This document shows positions 23,272-31,227 of a DNA stretch of 64,000 nucleotides, one piece after another. Position 1 is the stretch's first letter. Each line of letters opens with the position of its first letter. The translations under genes were made by a program, and so were the position numbers. The notes below the pieces were generated by a model. The model saw nothing but the letters and a program-made list of their open reading frames with translations. It was not told the origin of the DNA and did no database searches. Location of the stretch: assembly GCA_024231975.1 (NCBI GenBank), contig JAAEQB010000051.1, positions 1-64,000 of the forward strand. The letters are read 5' to 3'. The stretch comes from Allobosea sp. (GTDB lineage: Bacteria; Pseudomonadota; Alphaproteobacteria; Rhizobiales; Beijerinckiaceae).

Positions 23272-23365
23272 CTGCGAAGGGGAGATGACCTCAAACCTTC
23301 GTTGCCCTCCTTGGGCGTTTCCTCCCTAGACTTCGGGCCGCCACGAAAGTGCGCGGCCCTTTTTC
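23272..23365 (+). ncRNA. mmgR: MmgR/suhB-family small regulatory RNA (alpha-r8)
   Basis: The block has the features of the rhizobial suhB/MmgR sRNA family: GGGGAGATGACCTC near the 5' end, a conserved unpaired TTTCCTCCCT (about 23318-23327) that can bind ribosome-binding sites, and a strong terminator (GGGCCGC..GCGGCCC at 23335-23359 then TTTTTCTTT). A promoter CTTGCG - 18 nt - CTATTG precedes it (about 23239-23268). MmgR in Sinorhizobium limits polyhydroxybutyrate storage and is Hfq-bound. Recognised from memory of the family; ends are approximate. Confidence 0.8.
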
Positions 23366-23422
23366 TTTCTGGTCTCAGGGAGTTGGCGGCGTTTTGAGCT
23401 ACCGAGGTCTTGCCGGAGATTC

Positions 23423-24343
23423 TTACTCCGCCGCCTGGCGCCAATCGTCGCTCCAGCCGCTCCAGCGCGCAAAGCATTCGGCCATGGCGGTGCTGATCAC
23501 CTGTTGAAGGGCCTGGAAGCCACTGTTCGGCTCGAGCGTCGCCTCGTTCATGTAGAGGCCGCGGCTGACCTCGATCTGCAGCGCGTGCACCCCGGAGCCG
23601 GGTGCGCCGTAATGCTCGGTAATGAAGCCGCCGGCATAGGGGCGGTTGCGGGTCACGGTGAGTCCGGCGCGTGCGAACGCTTCCTCGGCCGCATCGACCA
23701 CGAAGCTTGCGGCGCTGGTGCCGAAGCGATCGCCGAGGATGATGTCGGCCTTGGCGACGCCGTCGCGGTCGAGCCCGGTCGAGGGCATGGAATGGGCGTC
23801 GACCAAGATGCAGCTGCCGAAGCTCGCTTGCGTGCGGTTCACCAGATGGCGCAGGCCGGCGTGATAGGGTCGGTAGAGCGCCTCGATCCTGTTCAGCGCG
23901 CTCTCGACCGGGATGCGGCCGGAATAGATCTCATAGGATTCGCCGACGATGCGCGGAATCGTGCCGAGCCCGCCGGCGACGCGCAGAGAGCGGGTGTTGG
24001 CGAACCCGGGCAGGCGGCCCTCGAACATGCGCGGATCGAGCTCGTATGGCTCGCGATTGGCGTCGAGAAAGGCGCGCGGGAATTCGGCGACGAGCAGGGG
24101 TGCACCGAGCGCGACCGCATGGGAGAAGAGCAGGTCGACATAGGCGTCCTCCGAGCGGCGCAGCGCCCGCAGCGGCAGGCGCGAGCCCTCGACGAAGGCG
24201 CGCGGATAGCGCCGCCCGGCATGGGGCACGTCGACAATGACGGGCACGACCTGCAGCGCGGGCTGATGGAGCGTGAACGGCCGCTCGATCTCGGCGATCA
24301 CGTCGTCCGGGCGGGGAAAGGAGAAACCGGCTGTCAGCGTCAT
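23423..24343 (-). CDS. N-formylglutamate amidohydrolase family protein
   Basis: A 306-residue FGase-family hydrolase (HutG-type). These enzymes release formate from N-formylglutamate at the end of histidine breakdown. DVPHAGRRYP, AEFPRAFLDANREPYELDPRMF and LVDAHSMPS carry the expected metal-binding His/Glu residues, and LQIEVSRGLYMNE is the usual C-terminal motif. The ATG at 24343 is preferred because it gives the family N-terminus; upstream codons look random. No other hut gene is near, so the in vivo substrate is not certain. Confidence 0.85.
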   Translation of the reverse strand: MTLTAGFSFPRPDDVIAEIERPFTLHQPALQVVPVIVDVPHAGRRYPRAFVEGSRLPLRALRRSEDAYVDLLFSHAVALGAPLLVAEFPRAFLDANREPYELDPRMFEGRLPGFANTRSLRVAGGLGTIPRIVGESYEIYSGRIPVESALNRIEALYRPYHAGLRHLVNRTQASFGSCILVDAHSMPSTGLDRDGVAKADIILGDRFGTSAASFVVDAAEEAFARAGLTVTRNRPYAGGFITEHYGAPGSGVHALQIEVSRGLYMNEATLEPNSGFQALQQVISTAMAECFARWSGWSDDWRQAAE

Positions 24344-24631
24344 GTCGGAGAACTCAAGCACAAAGCCGCTCCCGGTTGAAGGGCCTGACCTTTCGTCATC
24401 TGGCTCGCGCGGCTTCACTGGTTGTTTACCGTAATGTCGCCAAATAGAACTGGCTGATCCATCCGGCTGTGCGCGAGCGACGAGTTCGCGCGCGCCGGGC
24501 TGGACCGGCGACACCCGGAATGGCAGGGACGGCCACCCGGTACGAGGGACGACGAGCGAGCGAATCGGCTTCCAGCCAGCGGGGCAGGGCGGCGTAGGCT
24601 CGGTGCAACATCACGGATGAAGCAAGGCGCC

Positions 24632-24991
24632 ATGACCAAGATCCTCCTGGCCGAAGACGACAACGATATGCGCCGCTTCCTGGTGAAGGCGCTGCAGAAT
24701 GCAGGCTATGACGTCGCCTCGTTCGACAATGGGCTATCGGCCTACAACCGGCTGCGCGAGGAGCCGTTCGAATTGCTTCTGACCGATATCGTCATGCCGG
24801 AAATGGATGGAATCGAGCTGGCGCGCCGTGCCACCGAGCTCGATCCCGACATCAAGGTGATGTTCATCACCGGTTTCGCGGCGGTGGCGCTCAACCCGGA
24901 TTCGCAGACGCCGAAGGATGCCAAGGTGCTGTCGAAGCCCTTCCACCTGCGCGAACTGGTCAACGAGGTCGAGAAGCTGCTGGCGGCGTGA
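24632..24991 (+). CDS. cpdR: CpdR-type single-domain response regulator
   Basis: A 119-residue receiver domain with no output domain. It has the acidic pair (LLAEDDNDMRRF), phospho-acceptor Asp52 in LLTDIVMPEMDG, and the Lys in LSKPFHLREL. The whole sequence closely matches alphaproteobacterial CpdR, which when unphosphorylated directs ClpXP to the pole to degrade CtrA, PdhS-type and other cell-cycle proteins. Its phosphorylation comes through the CckA-ChpT relay. The internal ATG at 24632 fits the family start better than 24617. A hairpin follows 10 nt after the stop. Confidence 0.92.
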   Translation: MTKILLAEDDNDMRRFLVKALQNAGYDVASFDNGLSAYNRLREEPFELLLTDIVMPEMDGIELARRATELDPDIKVMFITGFAAVALNPDSQTPKDAKVLSKPFHLRELVNEVEKLLAA

Positions 24992-25001
24992 AAGCTTGCA
25001 T

Positions 25002-25026
25002 GTCGGCTTCTTGCAAAGAAGCCGAC
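25002..25026 (+). terminator. Hairpin terminator after cpdR
   Basis: GTCGGCTTCTT, a GCA loop and AAGAAGCCGAC form a perfect 11-bp stem beginning 11 nt past the cpdR stop. There is no T-run after it, so it may act as a 3'-end stabiliser or a weak terminator. Confidence 0.65.
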
Positions 25027-25034
25027 GAAGCGCC

Positions 25035-25062
25035 TTGCAAGGCGCGCAGGTGTCCGCTATAG
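25035..25062 (+). promoter_or_regulatory. Candidate promoter of tRNA-Val
   Basis: TTGCAA (25035-25040) and CTATAG (25057-25062) with 16 nt between them are a good match to the housekeeping alphaproteobacterial promoter. The tRNA begins about 58 nt downstream of the predicted start point. Confidence 0.55.
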
Positions 25063-25126
25063 CCCCTCCACCTCGCAGCGACATCGCCCTCGGGCCGGTG
25101 TCGTTCCGGATGCCTTCGGGCAAAAC

Positions 25127-25201
<75 letters not shown>

Positions 25202-25225
25202 TTTTCTCCTTGGATCCAAGGACAG

Positions 25226-25254
25226 ACGGCCGCCCCTCAAGGGCGGCCGTTTTG
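25226..25254 (+). terminator. Rho-independent terminator after tRNA-Val
   Basis: ACGGCCGCCC (25226-25235), loop CTCAA and GGGCGGCCGT (25241-25250) form a perfect 10-bp stem followed by TTTTGC. It ends the tRNA transcript and may also serve the convergent LysR gene. Confidence 0.85.
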
Positions 25255-25264
25255 CTTTGGCGGT

Positions 25265-26161
25265 TCAGTTCGCTCGCGATGCGGTCCCCTTGCGGCTTTC
25301 GTCGGCGAGCCAGTCGCGGAAGGCCAGCATGGCCGGAGTGAGCGAGCGCGACTGCAGCCAGGTCAGCCAGTAGCTGCCGAGCGTGACCTCGATCGGGAAG
25401 GGGCGGATCAGCCTGCCGTCGTCGAAATAGCGCGAGAACAGCAGCGCCGGCACCAGCGCAACGCCTTCGCCGGCCGCAGCGACCTCGGCAAGCGCGATCG
25501 AGCTGTCAAAGACCGGCCCGCGCGCCGCCAGCGGCTCGATCCCGGCCGCCTCGCTCCACAGCGTCCATTCATCGGCGCGATAGGAGCGCAGCAGGACATG
25601 TCCGGCGAGATCGGCCGGCTGATGTAGCGTTGCCGCCAGCGCCAGGGCGCAGACCGGCGTCATCGGCGCCTCGAACAGGCGCAATGCCGCCGTGCCATGC
25701 CAGGCGCCGCCGCCGAAGCGCACGGCATAGTCCAGCCCTTCGGCCGCGAGGTCGACCCGGTTGTTGTTGGTGGTGAGCCTGAGATCGATCTGGGGATGGG
25801 CCGCACGGAAGCCTGCAAGGCGCGGCAGCAGCCAGCCGAGCGCGAAGGTGCCGACCGCACCGACATTCAGCACCTCGACCGGCCTGCCGGTCTCGAAGCG
25901 CTCGAGCAGCCCGGCGATGCGGTCGAAACTGTCGCGCAGCGTCGGCAGCAGGCTGCGGCCTTCATCGGTCAAGGCAAGGCCGCGTGGCAGGCGGCGAAAG
26001 AGCTCGACGCCGAGCCGTTCCTCCAGCCCCTTCACCTGATGGCTGATCGCGGCCTGCGTGACGCAGAGCTCGATCGCCGCCTTGGTGAAGCTGAGATGGC
26101 GGGCCGAGGCCTCGAAGGCGCGTAAGGCGTTCAACGGGAGATGCGGGCGAAGCATGGCCAA
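25265..26161 (-). CDS. LysR family regulator, AmpR/GcvA-like
   Basis: A 298-residue LysR protein. The N-terminal winged helix-turn-helix LPLNALRAFEASARHLSFTK, then AIELCVTQAAISHQVKGLE, is the pattern shared by AmpR and GcvA. An effector-binding domain follows from about residue 95. It is divergent from a class A beta-lactamase gene, the classic ampR-bla layout, so it probably senses muropeptides and controls bla. An ATG two codons later would also serve as start. No ampD or ampG is present in the window. Confidence 0.87.
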   Translation of the reverse strand: MAMLRPHLPLNALRAFEASARHLSFTKAAIELCVTQAAISHQVKGLEERLGVELFRRLPRGLALTDEGRSLLPTLRDSFDRIAGLLERFETGRPVEVLNVGAVGTFALGWLLPRLAGFRAAHPQIDLRLTTNNNRVDLAAEGLDYAVRFGGGAWHGTAALRLFEAPMTPVCALALAATLHQPADLAGHVLLRSYRADEWTLWSEAAGIEPLAARGPVFDSSIALAEVAAAGEGVALVPALLFSRYFDDGRLIRPFPIEVTLGSYWLTWLQSRSLTPAMLAFRDWLADESRKGTASRAN

Positions 26162-26164
26162 GCC

Positions 26165-26177
26165 TTACTAAATCTAA
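26165..26177. promoter_or_regulatory. Candidate LysR (AmpR) binding box
   Basis: TTACTAAATCTAA is a T-N11-A box with TTA/TAA inverted ends, lying 4 nt upstream of the regulator start in the divergent gap to bla. It is AT-rich in otherwise GC-rich DNA. LysR regulators commonly bind such sites next to their own gene. Confidence 0.5.
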
Positions 26178-26341
26178 TGGCTCGGTAGAAATATCATCGT
26201 TTGCGATTGGGCAAGCTTGCGGCGAGAACGGCGGCGGGCGCTGCCCCGTTGCGTCGAACGCGGCGTCTTTCCCCGAACCGATTCCCGCCTTCCGCGCCGG
26301 CGTGCCGCTCGTGCGCGATGGCTCGCGCATGGAGACAAGCG

Positions 26342-27211
26342 ATGATCCGACGCCGAGAGCTGCTGATCGGCTCCCTGATGGCTGCGCCGATGCTGGGTGG
26401 CCTGCCCGCTTTGGCGCAGGAGCGCGAAGACAAGGTGCGCGAGGCGCTGTTCGCGCTCGACCGCAAGCATGGTGGGCGCCTCGGCGTCGCCATCCTCGAC
26501 AGCGGCAATGGCCGCATCGTCGCGCATCGCGGCGAGGAGCGCTTCGCCATGTGCAGCACGTTCAAATTCGTCGCAGCGGCTTTTGCGCTGGCGCGAGTCG
26601 ACCGCGGTGAGGAGGAGCTGGAGCGGCGCGTCAGCTACAGCAAGGCCGATCTCATCACCTATTCGCCGGTGACCGAGAAGCATGTCGATAGGGGTTTGAC
26701 CGTAGCCGAACTCTGTGATGCGGCGGTGACGCTGAGCGACAACACCGCCGGCAATCTCCTGCTGGACTCGTTCGGCGGTCCGAAGGGGCTCACCGACTAT
26801 ATGCACTCGCTCGGCGACGAGGCTTCGCGGCTGGACCGACGCGAACCGGAACTCAACGAGGCCAGGACCGGCGATCCGCGTGACACGACGACACCGGTCG
26901 CCATGGCTGGCGTGCTGCGCCAGACGGTGCTCGGCGGGGCACTGTCACCGGCATCACGCCAGCAATTGACGGGATGGCTGGTCGCCAACAAGACCGGTGA
27001 CAAGCGTCTGCGGGCCGGCGTGCCGAAAGGCTGGCGCATCGGCGAGAAGACCGGCACTGGCAACAACAACGCCACCAATGATGTCGGCGTGATCTGGCCG
27101 CCTGGCCGAGCACCGTTGGTCGTCACGGCCTACTATGCGGAATCGTCCGCGGCCTTGCCTGAGCGTGAAGCCGTGCTGGCGGAAGTAGGGCGTCTCGCCT
27201 CCTCGCTCTGA
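26342..27211 (+). CDS. bla: Class A beta-lactamase
   Basis: A 289-residue serine beta-lactamase that hydrolyses the ring of penicillins or cephalosporins in the periplasm. A twin-arginine-like signal (RRRELLIG, cleavage after ALAQ) is followed by the four class A motifs: STFK (Ser72 of the precursor, Ser70 in standard numbering), SDN, EPELNEA (Glu166) and EKTGTG. Cys69 precedes the active serine, but there is no cysteine after KTGT, so the carbapenemase-type Cys69-Cys238 bridge is absent. It is divergent from the AmpR-like gene, so induction by beta-lactams is likely. Confidence 0.94.
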   Translation: MIRRRELLIGSLMAAPMLGGLPALAQEREDKVREALFALDRKHGGRLGVAILDSGNGRIVAHRGEERFAMCSTFKFVAAAFALARVDRGEEELERRVSYSKADLITYSPVTEKHVDRGLTVAELCDAAVTLSDNTAGNLLLDSFGGPKGLTDYMHSLGDEASRLDRREPELNEARTGDPRDTTTPVAMAGVLRQTVLGGALSPASRQQLTGWLVANKTGDKRLRAGVPKGWRIGEKTGTGNNNATNDVGVIWPPGRAPLVVTAYYAESSAALPEREAVLAEVGRLASSL

Positions 27212-27329
27212 AAAGGCGGAAAAGCCTCCGAAACAGCAGGTCGTCGCAGGCCGCCCCTGAAAATTTGCGTCAAAGCGCCGCTTTCAGGCATGATCCCAGC
27301 GAATCCCGCGCGGTCTGGAGGATCTGACG

Positions 27330-27575
27330 ATGCGTGCGACATGGCTCATCGCATTGGGGCTGGCAGCCGCGCTCGGCGGCTGCATGACGGCGGCTGAGCA
27401 GCGCAGCGCCGATGAAGCGCGCTGCCGCTCCTATGGTTTTCGGCCGGGCGCGGAGAGCTTCGCCAACTGCCTGATGGAGGTCGATCTCGACCGGTCAGCC
27501 TCGCGCCGGGCAAGGCTGGAGGCCTCTGGCTTCTATGGCCCGTATTGGGGGCCGTGGCCCTATCGGCGCTGGTGA
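27330..27575 (+). CDS. Small putative lipoprotein
   Basis: An 81-residue protein with a good ribosome-binding site (GGAGGATC) and a lipoprotein signal (AAALGGC, Cys19). The mature part contains RCRSYGFRPGAESFANC, with two cysteines that could form a disulfide, and an aromatic C-terminus rich in Pro, Tyr and Trp. Similar short lipoproteins with the YGF-PGT/AE-FA-C pattern occur across Hyphomicrobiales. Function unknown. Confidence 0.75.
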   Translation: MRATWLIALGLAAALGGCMTAAEQRSADEARCRSYGFRPGAESFANCLMEVDLDRSASRRARLEASGFYGPYWGPWPYRRW

Positions 27576-27579
27576 AGCC

Positions 27580-28212
27580 CTATTCGGCGTCGGCCTGACG
27601 GCCCGGCGTCGCATCGCGGAAGGCGGCGAGCTCCATCGCCGCCCCCTCCGCTTGGAGCAGGCGCGGGAACTGGGCGACATCGACCTTGAAGCGCCGGGCA
27701 TTGCCGAGCTGTGGCACCAAGCAGATATCGGCGAGGCTGGGCTGTGCGCCGAAGCAGAACGGGCCGGGATTGTTCGCCGCGAGCTGCTCGCAGGCGGAGA
27801 GGCCATCGACGTTGACGCTCGCCGCCCAGGCCAGGGCCGCATCCCCGTCATGACCGAGCTCGCGCAGCCGGTTCAACACCTTGAGATTCTGCACCGGATG
27901 GGTGTCGCAGGCGATCGCCTGGGCGAAGGCGCGGACCTTTGCCCGCTCTACCGGCGCCTTCGGCAGCAGCGCCGGCTCCGGATGGGTCTCGTCGAGCCAT
28001 TCGATGATGGCGAGCGACTGGGTCAGGACTGCACCGTCGTCGAGCACCAGCGTCGGCACCAGCCCCTGTGGGTTGAGGGCGAGATAGGCAGGATCGCGCT
28101 GTTCGCCATGGCGCAGATGATGCGAGACGTGCTCGACAGCGAGGCCCTTGAGATTGAGCGCGATGCGCACGCGCCAGGCGGCCGAACTGCGGAAATAGCC
28201 ATGCAGCTTCAT
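27580..28212 (-). CDS. maiA: Maleylacetoacetate isomerase (zeta-class GST)
   Basis: A 210-residue glutathione transferase of the zeta class. It converts maleylacetoacetate to fumarylacetoacetate in tyrosine/homogentisate breakdown. The catalytic motif SSAAWRVRIALNLKG (Ser-Ser-Cys/Ala region), NPQGLVPTL and LTQSLAIIEWLDE are characteristic, as is the C-terminal SLADICLVPQLGNARRF. The start at 28212 gives the exact family N-terminus MKLHGYFRS. In the usual SSCS-x-W-R motif the Cys is replaced by Ala here. No other tyrosine-pathway gene is adjacent. Confidence 0.9.
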   Translation of the reverse strand: MKLHGYFRSSAAWRVRIALNLKGLAVEHVSHHLRHGEQRDPAYLALNPQGLVPTLVLDDGAVLTQSLAIIEWLDETHPEPALLPKAPVERAKVRAFAQAIACDTHPVQNLKVLNRLRELGHDGDAALAWAASVNVDGLSACEQLAANNPGPFCFGAQPSLADICLVPQLGNARRFKVDVAQFPRLLQAEGAAMELAAFRDATPGRQADAE

Positions 28213-28252
28213 GAGGCCGCCTCCCGTCAGAAGCCGGCTCGGAACGGCCGGG

Positions 28253-28858
28253 TCAGAAGGTATAGCCGAGGCGGGCGCCGAAATTCGAGGGGCCGCGCGG
28301 ATTGCCGGCATTGGCGAGCGGATTGTCGGAGCAGCCGGTCGTGCTGAAATGCTCCAGCGTGGCGATCAGGCTCCAGCGGTCGTTGAGGCGGAAGCCGAGG
28401 GCGGCGGCGCCGCGCGCGCCGGTGTTGCAGCCGAGATTCAGGCGGTTCTCGGGGATGACGGCGCCGGTCTTGCCGTTGTTGACGGCGGCGCCGAGGCTCG
28501 CCTCGAGGAAGACCGATTGCGAGACGTCGAAGGTCCAGGTCGCGCCGGCATAGGCGTATTGCGTGCCGTTGACGTTGAGGCTGGAGCCGAGATGGAAGCG
28601 CGGCACGAAGGCGTTGGCGAAGCGGTCGTTCAGCGTGGCGATGCGCGGCGTCAGGAGTTCGCCGCCGAAATTGAGCAGGCCGCTCTCGCGTCCGCCGGGA
28701 TTGGCGGCGCCCAATCCGAAGCGTGCCTCCCAGGCTGGGGTCGGCGCTTCCGTGGCGGGCGCGTAGCCGAGCGCGCGGGTTCCGCCGCGGTCGCCCTGCG
28801 CCAGTGCCGGCGCGGACAGGACCGTGAGGATAGCGAACAGCGACGCGACGCGAACCAT
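28253..28858 (-). CDS. Acyloxyacyl hydrolase / PagL-like outer-membrane protein
   Basis: A 201-residue exported beta-barrel candidate. The signal peptide ends after APALA (about residue 20). The C-terminal strand LGYTF ends in Phe, as outer-membrane proteins do. WSLIATLEHFSTTG near the C-terminus resembles the catalytic His-Ser motif of the lipid A 3-O-deacylase PagL. A cysteine pair (GCNTG and GCSDN) may form a disulfide. It would remodel lipopolysaccharide in the outer membrane; activity is inferred from the motif only. Confidence 0.65.
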   Translation of the reverse strand: MVRVASLFAILTVLSAPALAQGDRGGTRALGYAPATEAPTPAWEARFGLGAANPGGRESGLLNFGGELLTPRIATLNDRFANAFVPRFHLGSSLNVNGTQYAYAGATWTFDVSQSVFLEASLGAAVNNGKTGAVIPENRLNLGCNTGARGAAALGFRLNDRWSLIATLEHFSTTGCSDNPLANAGNPRGPSNFGARLGYTF

Positions 28859-28958
28859 GATGGGCGACTTGGGCTTTCGGCGGGATTTTAAAGATTGGTA
28901 AAGCGCAGAGAGAGGTGGCCGCAATGTGACGGTGCAATCTTCGCGCACCGCTGGGCGA

Positions 28959-29147
28959 TCAGCCGGAGCGCCACCAGAGCACGCCCAGGATCACCAGGAT
29001 CGCGATGAACTGCAGCACCACCCGCAGCCGCATCAGCTTCTGCGAGGTGTTGGCGCTGCCGCCGCGCAGCATGTTGACCAGGCCAAGCAGCAGCACCACG
29101 GCAACAGCGCCGACGGCGATCGGGACGAGGGCGGAGGAGACGTTCAT
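28959..29147 (-). CDS. HIG1 domain-containing twin-helix membrane protein
   Basis: A 62-residue protein made of two transmembrane helices (about residues 5-26 and 39-58) joined by a short basic loop, NTSQKLMRLRVVLQ. That N-S-x-x-M-R-x-R core is the HIG1 (hypoxia-induced gene 1) signature. In mitochondria, HIG1 proteins bind respiratory supercomplexes; bacterial homologues are presumed to do something similar at cytochrome oxidase. It stands alone, with no respiratory gene next to it. Confidence 0.82.
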   Translation of the reverse strand: MNVSSALVPIAVGAVAVVLLLGLVNMLRGGSANTSQKLMRLRVVLQFIAILVILGVLWWRSG

Positions 29148-29227
29148 CGCCGTGCTTTAATCCTCGTAAGGACGCTTGGCCAGCAGGGGCATGGCGGCGA
29201 AGCGCCACAGCCGTGGAGAACATCGGA

Positions 29228-30097
29228 TCAGCGATAGCGCCGCTGCACGATCAGGTTGGCGGCGATGGTGAGCAACAGCGTCGCCGTCATCAGGATGAAG
29301 GAGATGGCGCCGCCGAAGGGCCAGTTGTTCTGCTGGGCGAACTGGCCGTAGACCAGCGGGCCCATGGTCTGGAATTTCGGGCCGCCGAGCAGCACCGGGG
29401 TGGCATAGGCGTTCATCGCCAGGATGAAGGTCAGGATCGTGCCGGCGAGGATGCCGGGCATGGCGAGCGGCCAGAGCACGCGGCGAAACATCGCTGCCGG
29501 CCCGGCGCCGAGGCTGAAAGCGGCTTCCTCGACATTGCGGTTGATGCCCTCGATCACGCTCTGCAGCGTCAGCACCATGAAGGGCAGGTTGACCGCGATG
29601 ATGCCGATGATCACGGCGGTCTCGGTGAACATGATTTCGATCGGCTGGTCGATGATCCCTAAGCCCATCAGCGAGGCGTTGAGCGCGCCCTTGCTGCCGA
29701 AGGCGGTCATCCAGCCGGCGGCGCGCACGGCGTTGCCGACGAAGAGCGGCAGCACCACCAGCATGATCAGCAGGTTCTTGAAGCGGCTTTCGGTGCGCGC
29801 CAGCACATAGGCGAGCGGGAAGCCCATGACGAGGCAGACGACGGTGCACACCACGGCGACGCGGACGGTGCGCCAGAGCACGTTGAGATAGAAGCCGTCG
29901 GTGAAGAACTTGACGTAATTCTCGATCGTCAGCCCGTCGACCATGAACTGGCCGGGAATGAATTGGTTGAGCGAATAGCGGAACAGGATCGCGATCGGGC
30001 CGATCAGCCCGATCGCGACGAAGAGCGTCGCCGGGACGACGAGCATCCCGGCAAGGCTGGTGCGGGCACCTGCGACTGGTTCGGGAGCCGAGCTCAC
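29228..30097 (-). CDS. ABC transporter permease, spermidine/putrescine (PotB) type
   Basis: About 289 residues with six transmembrane helices and the EAA coupling loop (EEAAFSLGAGPAAMFRRVLWPLAMPG). The GTG at 30097 forms a GTGA overlap with the binding-protein stop, a junction repeated elsewhere on this strand; an ATG at 30121 is also possible. It is the last gene of a five-gene operon running from 34382 and would form the membrane channel with the permease at 32283. The substrate is probably a polyamine-like or small cationic compound. Confidence 0.9.
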   Translation of the reverse strand: MSSAPEPVAGARTSLAGMLVVPATLFVAIGLIGPIAILFRYSLNQFIPGQFMVDGLTIENYVKFFTDGFYLNVLWRTVRVAVVCTVVCLVMGFPLAYVLARTESRFKNLLIMLVVLPLFVGNAVRAAGWMTAFGSKGALNASLMGLGIIDQPIEIMFTETAVIIGIIAVNLPFMVLTLQSVIEGINRNVEEAAFSLGAGPAAMFRRVLWPLAMPGILAGTILTFILAMNAYATPVLLGGPKFQTMGPLVYGQFAQQNNWPFGGAISFILMTATLLLTIAANLIVQRRYR

Positions 30098-31143
30098 CCC
30101 TTGAACACCTTGTCCCACCACTCCTTCATCGCCGAGTCGTTCTTGGCGAGGAAGGCGTAGTCGAGATCCTTGATGCGCTTTTCCTCGTCGGGCGTGAAGC
30201 CGATGCGCTTCTGCAGATCGGGCGCGACGGAGAGGCCGGAGACCGTGCCGTTATAGCCCATGTCGACCGCGAAAGCCTCCTGCGGCTCCTTGGCCAGCAT
30301 GGCGTTCATATAGGCGTAGGCGTTGTCCTTGTTCGGTGCATTCTTGGCAATGACGAAGCCGGAGACATAGGCCGGGATGCCCTCGACCGGCGACACCGCC
30401 TCGCAGGGGATGCCGGCGTTCTGCCATTGCACCACGCGCGCCTTCCAGATCGCGCTGATGCCGACTTCCTCGTTCTTCATCGCCTGGGCGAAGGCCTCAT
30501 TGGTCGGATAGACGCGCGCGCCGGCCTTCTTGACCGCGAGCAGGACCTCCTTGGCCTTCTCGATATCGTTCATGCTGGCGCCATTGGTGGCGGCCATCGA
30601 GGCGGCGATCATGATCGCCTGGTACTGGATGTCGATGAAGCCGATCTTCGAGCCCCATTTCGGGTCGAGCCAGTCCTTGAAGCCGGTCGGGGCCGGGCTG
30701 ATCAGCTTGGGATTGTAGATGACGACATTGCCGGAATAGATGTGCCCGATGCCGTACGGGTACTTCATCGTCGGCAGGAGGTTCTTGGCGTTCGGGATCT
30801 TGGCGTAGTCGAGCTGCTCCGTTGCGCCGGCCTCGTTCATCTCGAACATGTTGGCGGCCGAGAAGCCCTGGATGTCGACGGTGCCGCGCGGCAGGCGGCG
30901 CTCGGCCACCATCTTGGCGCGCCGCGGCGCGTCGCCGGCCTGGTCCTGCAGCACCTCGATGCCCTTGGGCTTGAGCAAGGGGTCCTCGATGTTCTTGGTG
31001 AGCAGGCGGGCATAGTCGCCGCCCCAGGTACCGACCACGACCTTGCCGGCCGATTGCGCCTGCGCGCTGCCGCCAAGCGCCGGCATCGCAACCGCGGCGC
31101 CGGCCAGGCCCTTCAGGACATCGCGTCTGTCGATTGTCTTCAT
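30094..31143 (-). CDS. Extracellular solute-binding protein, PotD/Fe3+ type
   Basis: A 349-residue periplasmic binding protein with a twin-arginine signal (RRDVLKG, cleavage after AQAQ). The mature N-terminus VVVGTWGGDYARLL is typical of PotD-like solute-binding proteins. It captures the substrate for the ABC importer encoded around it. I cannot read the ligand from sequence. The nearby amidohydrolase suggests an N-acylated or amide compound. A repeat (31179-31227) separates it from the ATPase gene upstream. Confidence 0.9.
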   Translation of the reverse strand: MKTIDRRDVLKGLAGAAVAMPALGGSAQAQSAGKVVVGTWGGDYARLLTKNIEDPLLKPKGIEVLQDQAGDAPRRAKMVAERRLPRGTVDIQGFSAANMFEMNEAGATEQLDYAKIPNAKNLLPTMKYPYGIGHIYSGNVVIYNPKLISPAPTGFKDWLDPKWGSKIGFIDIQYQAIMIAASMAATNGASMNDIEKAKEVLLAVKKAGARVYPTNEAFAQAMKNEEVGISAIWKARVVQWQNAGIPCEAVSPVEGIPAYVSGFVIAKNAPNKDNAYAYMNAMLAKEPQEAFAVDMGYNGTVSGLSVAPDLQKRIGFTPDEEKRIKDLDYAFLAKNDSAMKEWWDKVFKG

Positions 31144-31178
31144 GTTCGTTCCCCGTTGGACGCCTGTCGAGGTTTTTT

Positions 31179-31227
31179 AGGCATGACGTGGTCCGAAAAC
31201 CGGAAGCCGCTTTTCGGCGTCATGCCT
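31179..31227. repeat. Rhizobial intergenic palindrome (GGCATGACG...CGTCATGCC)
   Basis: AGGCATGACG (31179-31188) pairs with CGTCATGCCT (31218-31227), and inside it CCGAAAA pairs with TTTTCGG. This is a two-level palindrome of a type scattered widely in Hyphomicrobiales genomes. It sits inside an operon, between the ATPase and the binding-protein genes, and its right arm contains the ATPase stop codon. It could tune mRNA stability between the two genes. Confidence 0.75.

Noticed and set aside
29148..29227. Small gene between the HIG1 and permease genes
   Set aside because: Only 80 nt with no start/ribosome-site pair; the frames are continuations from neighbours.
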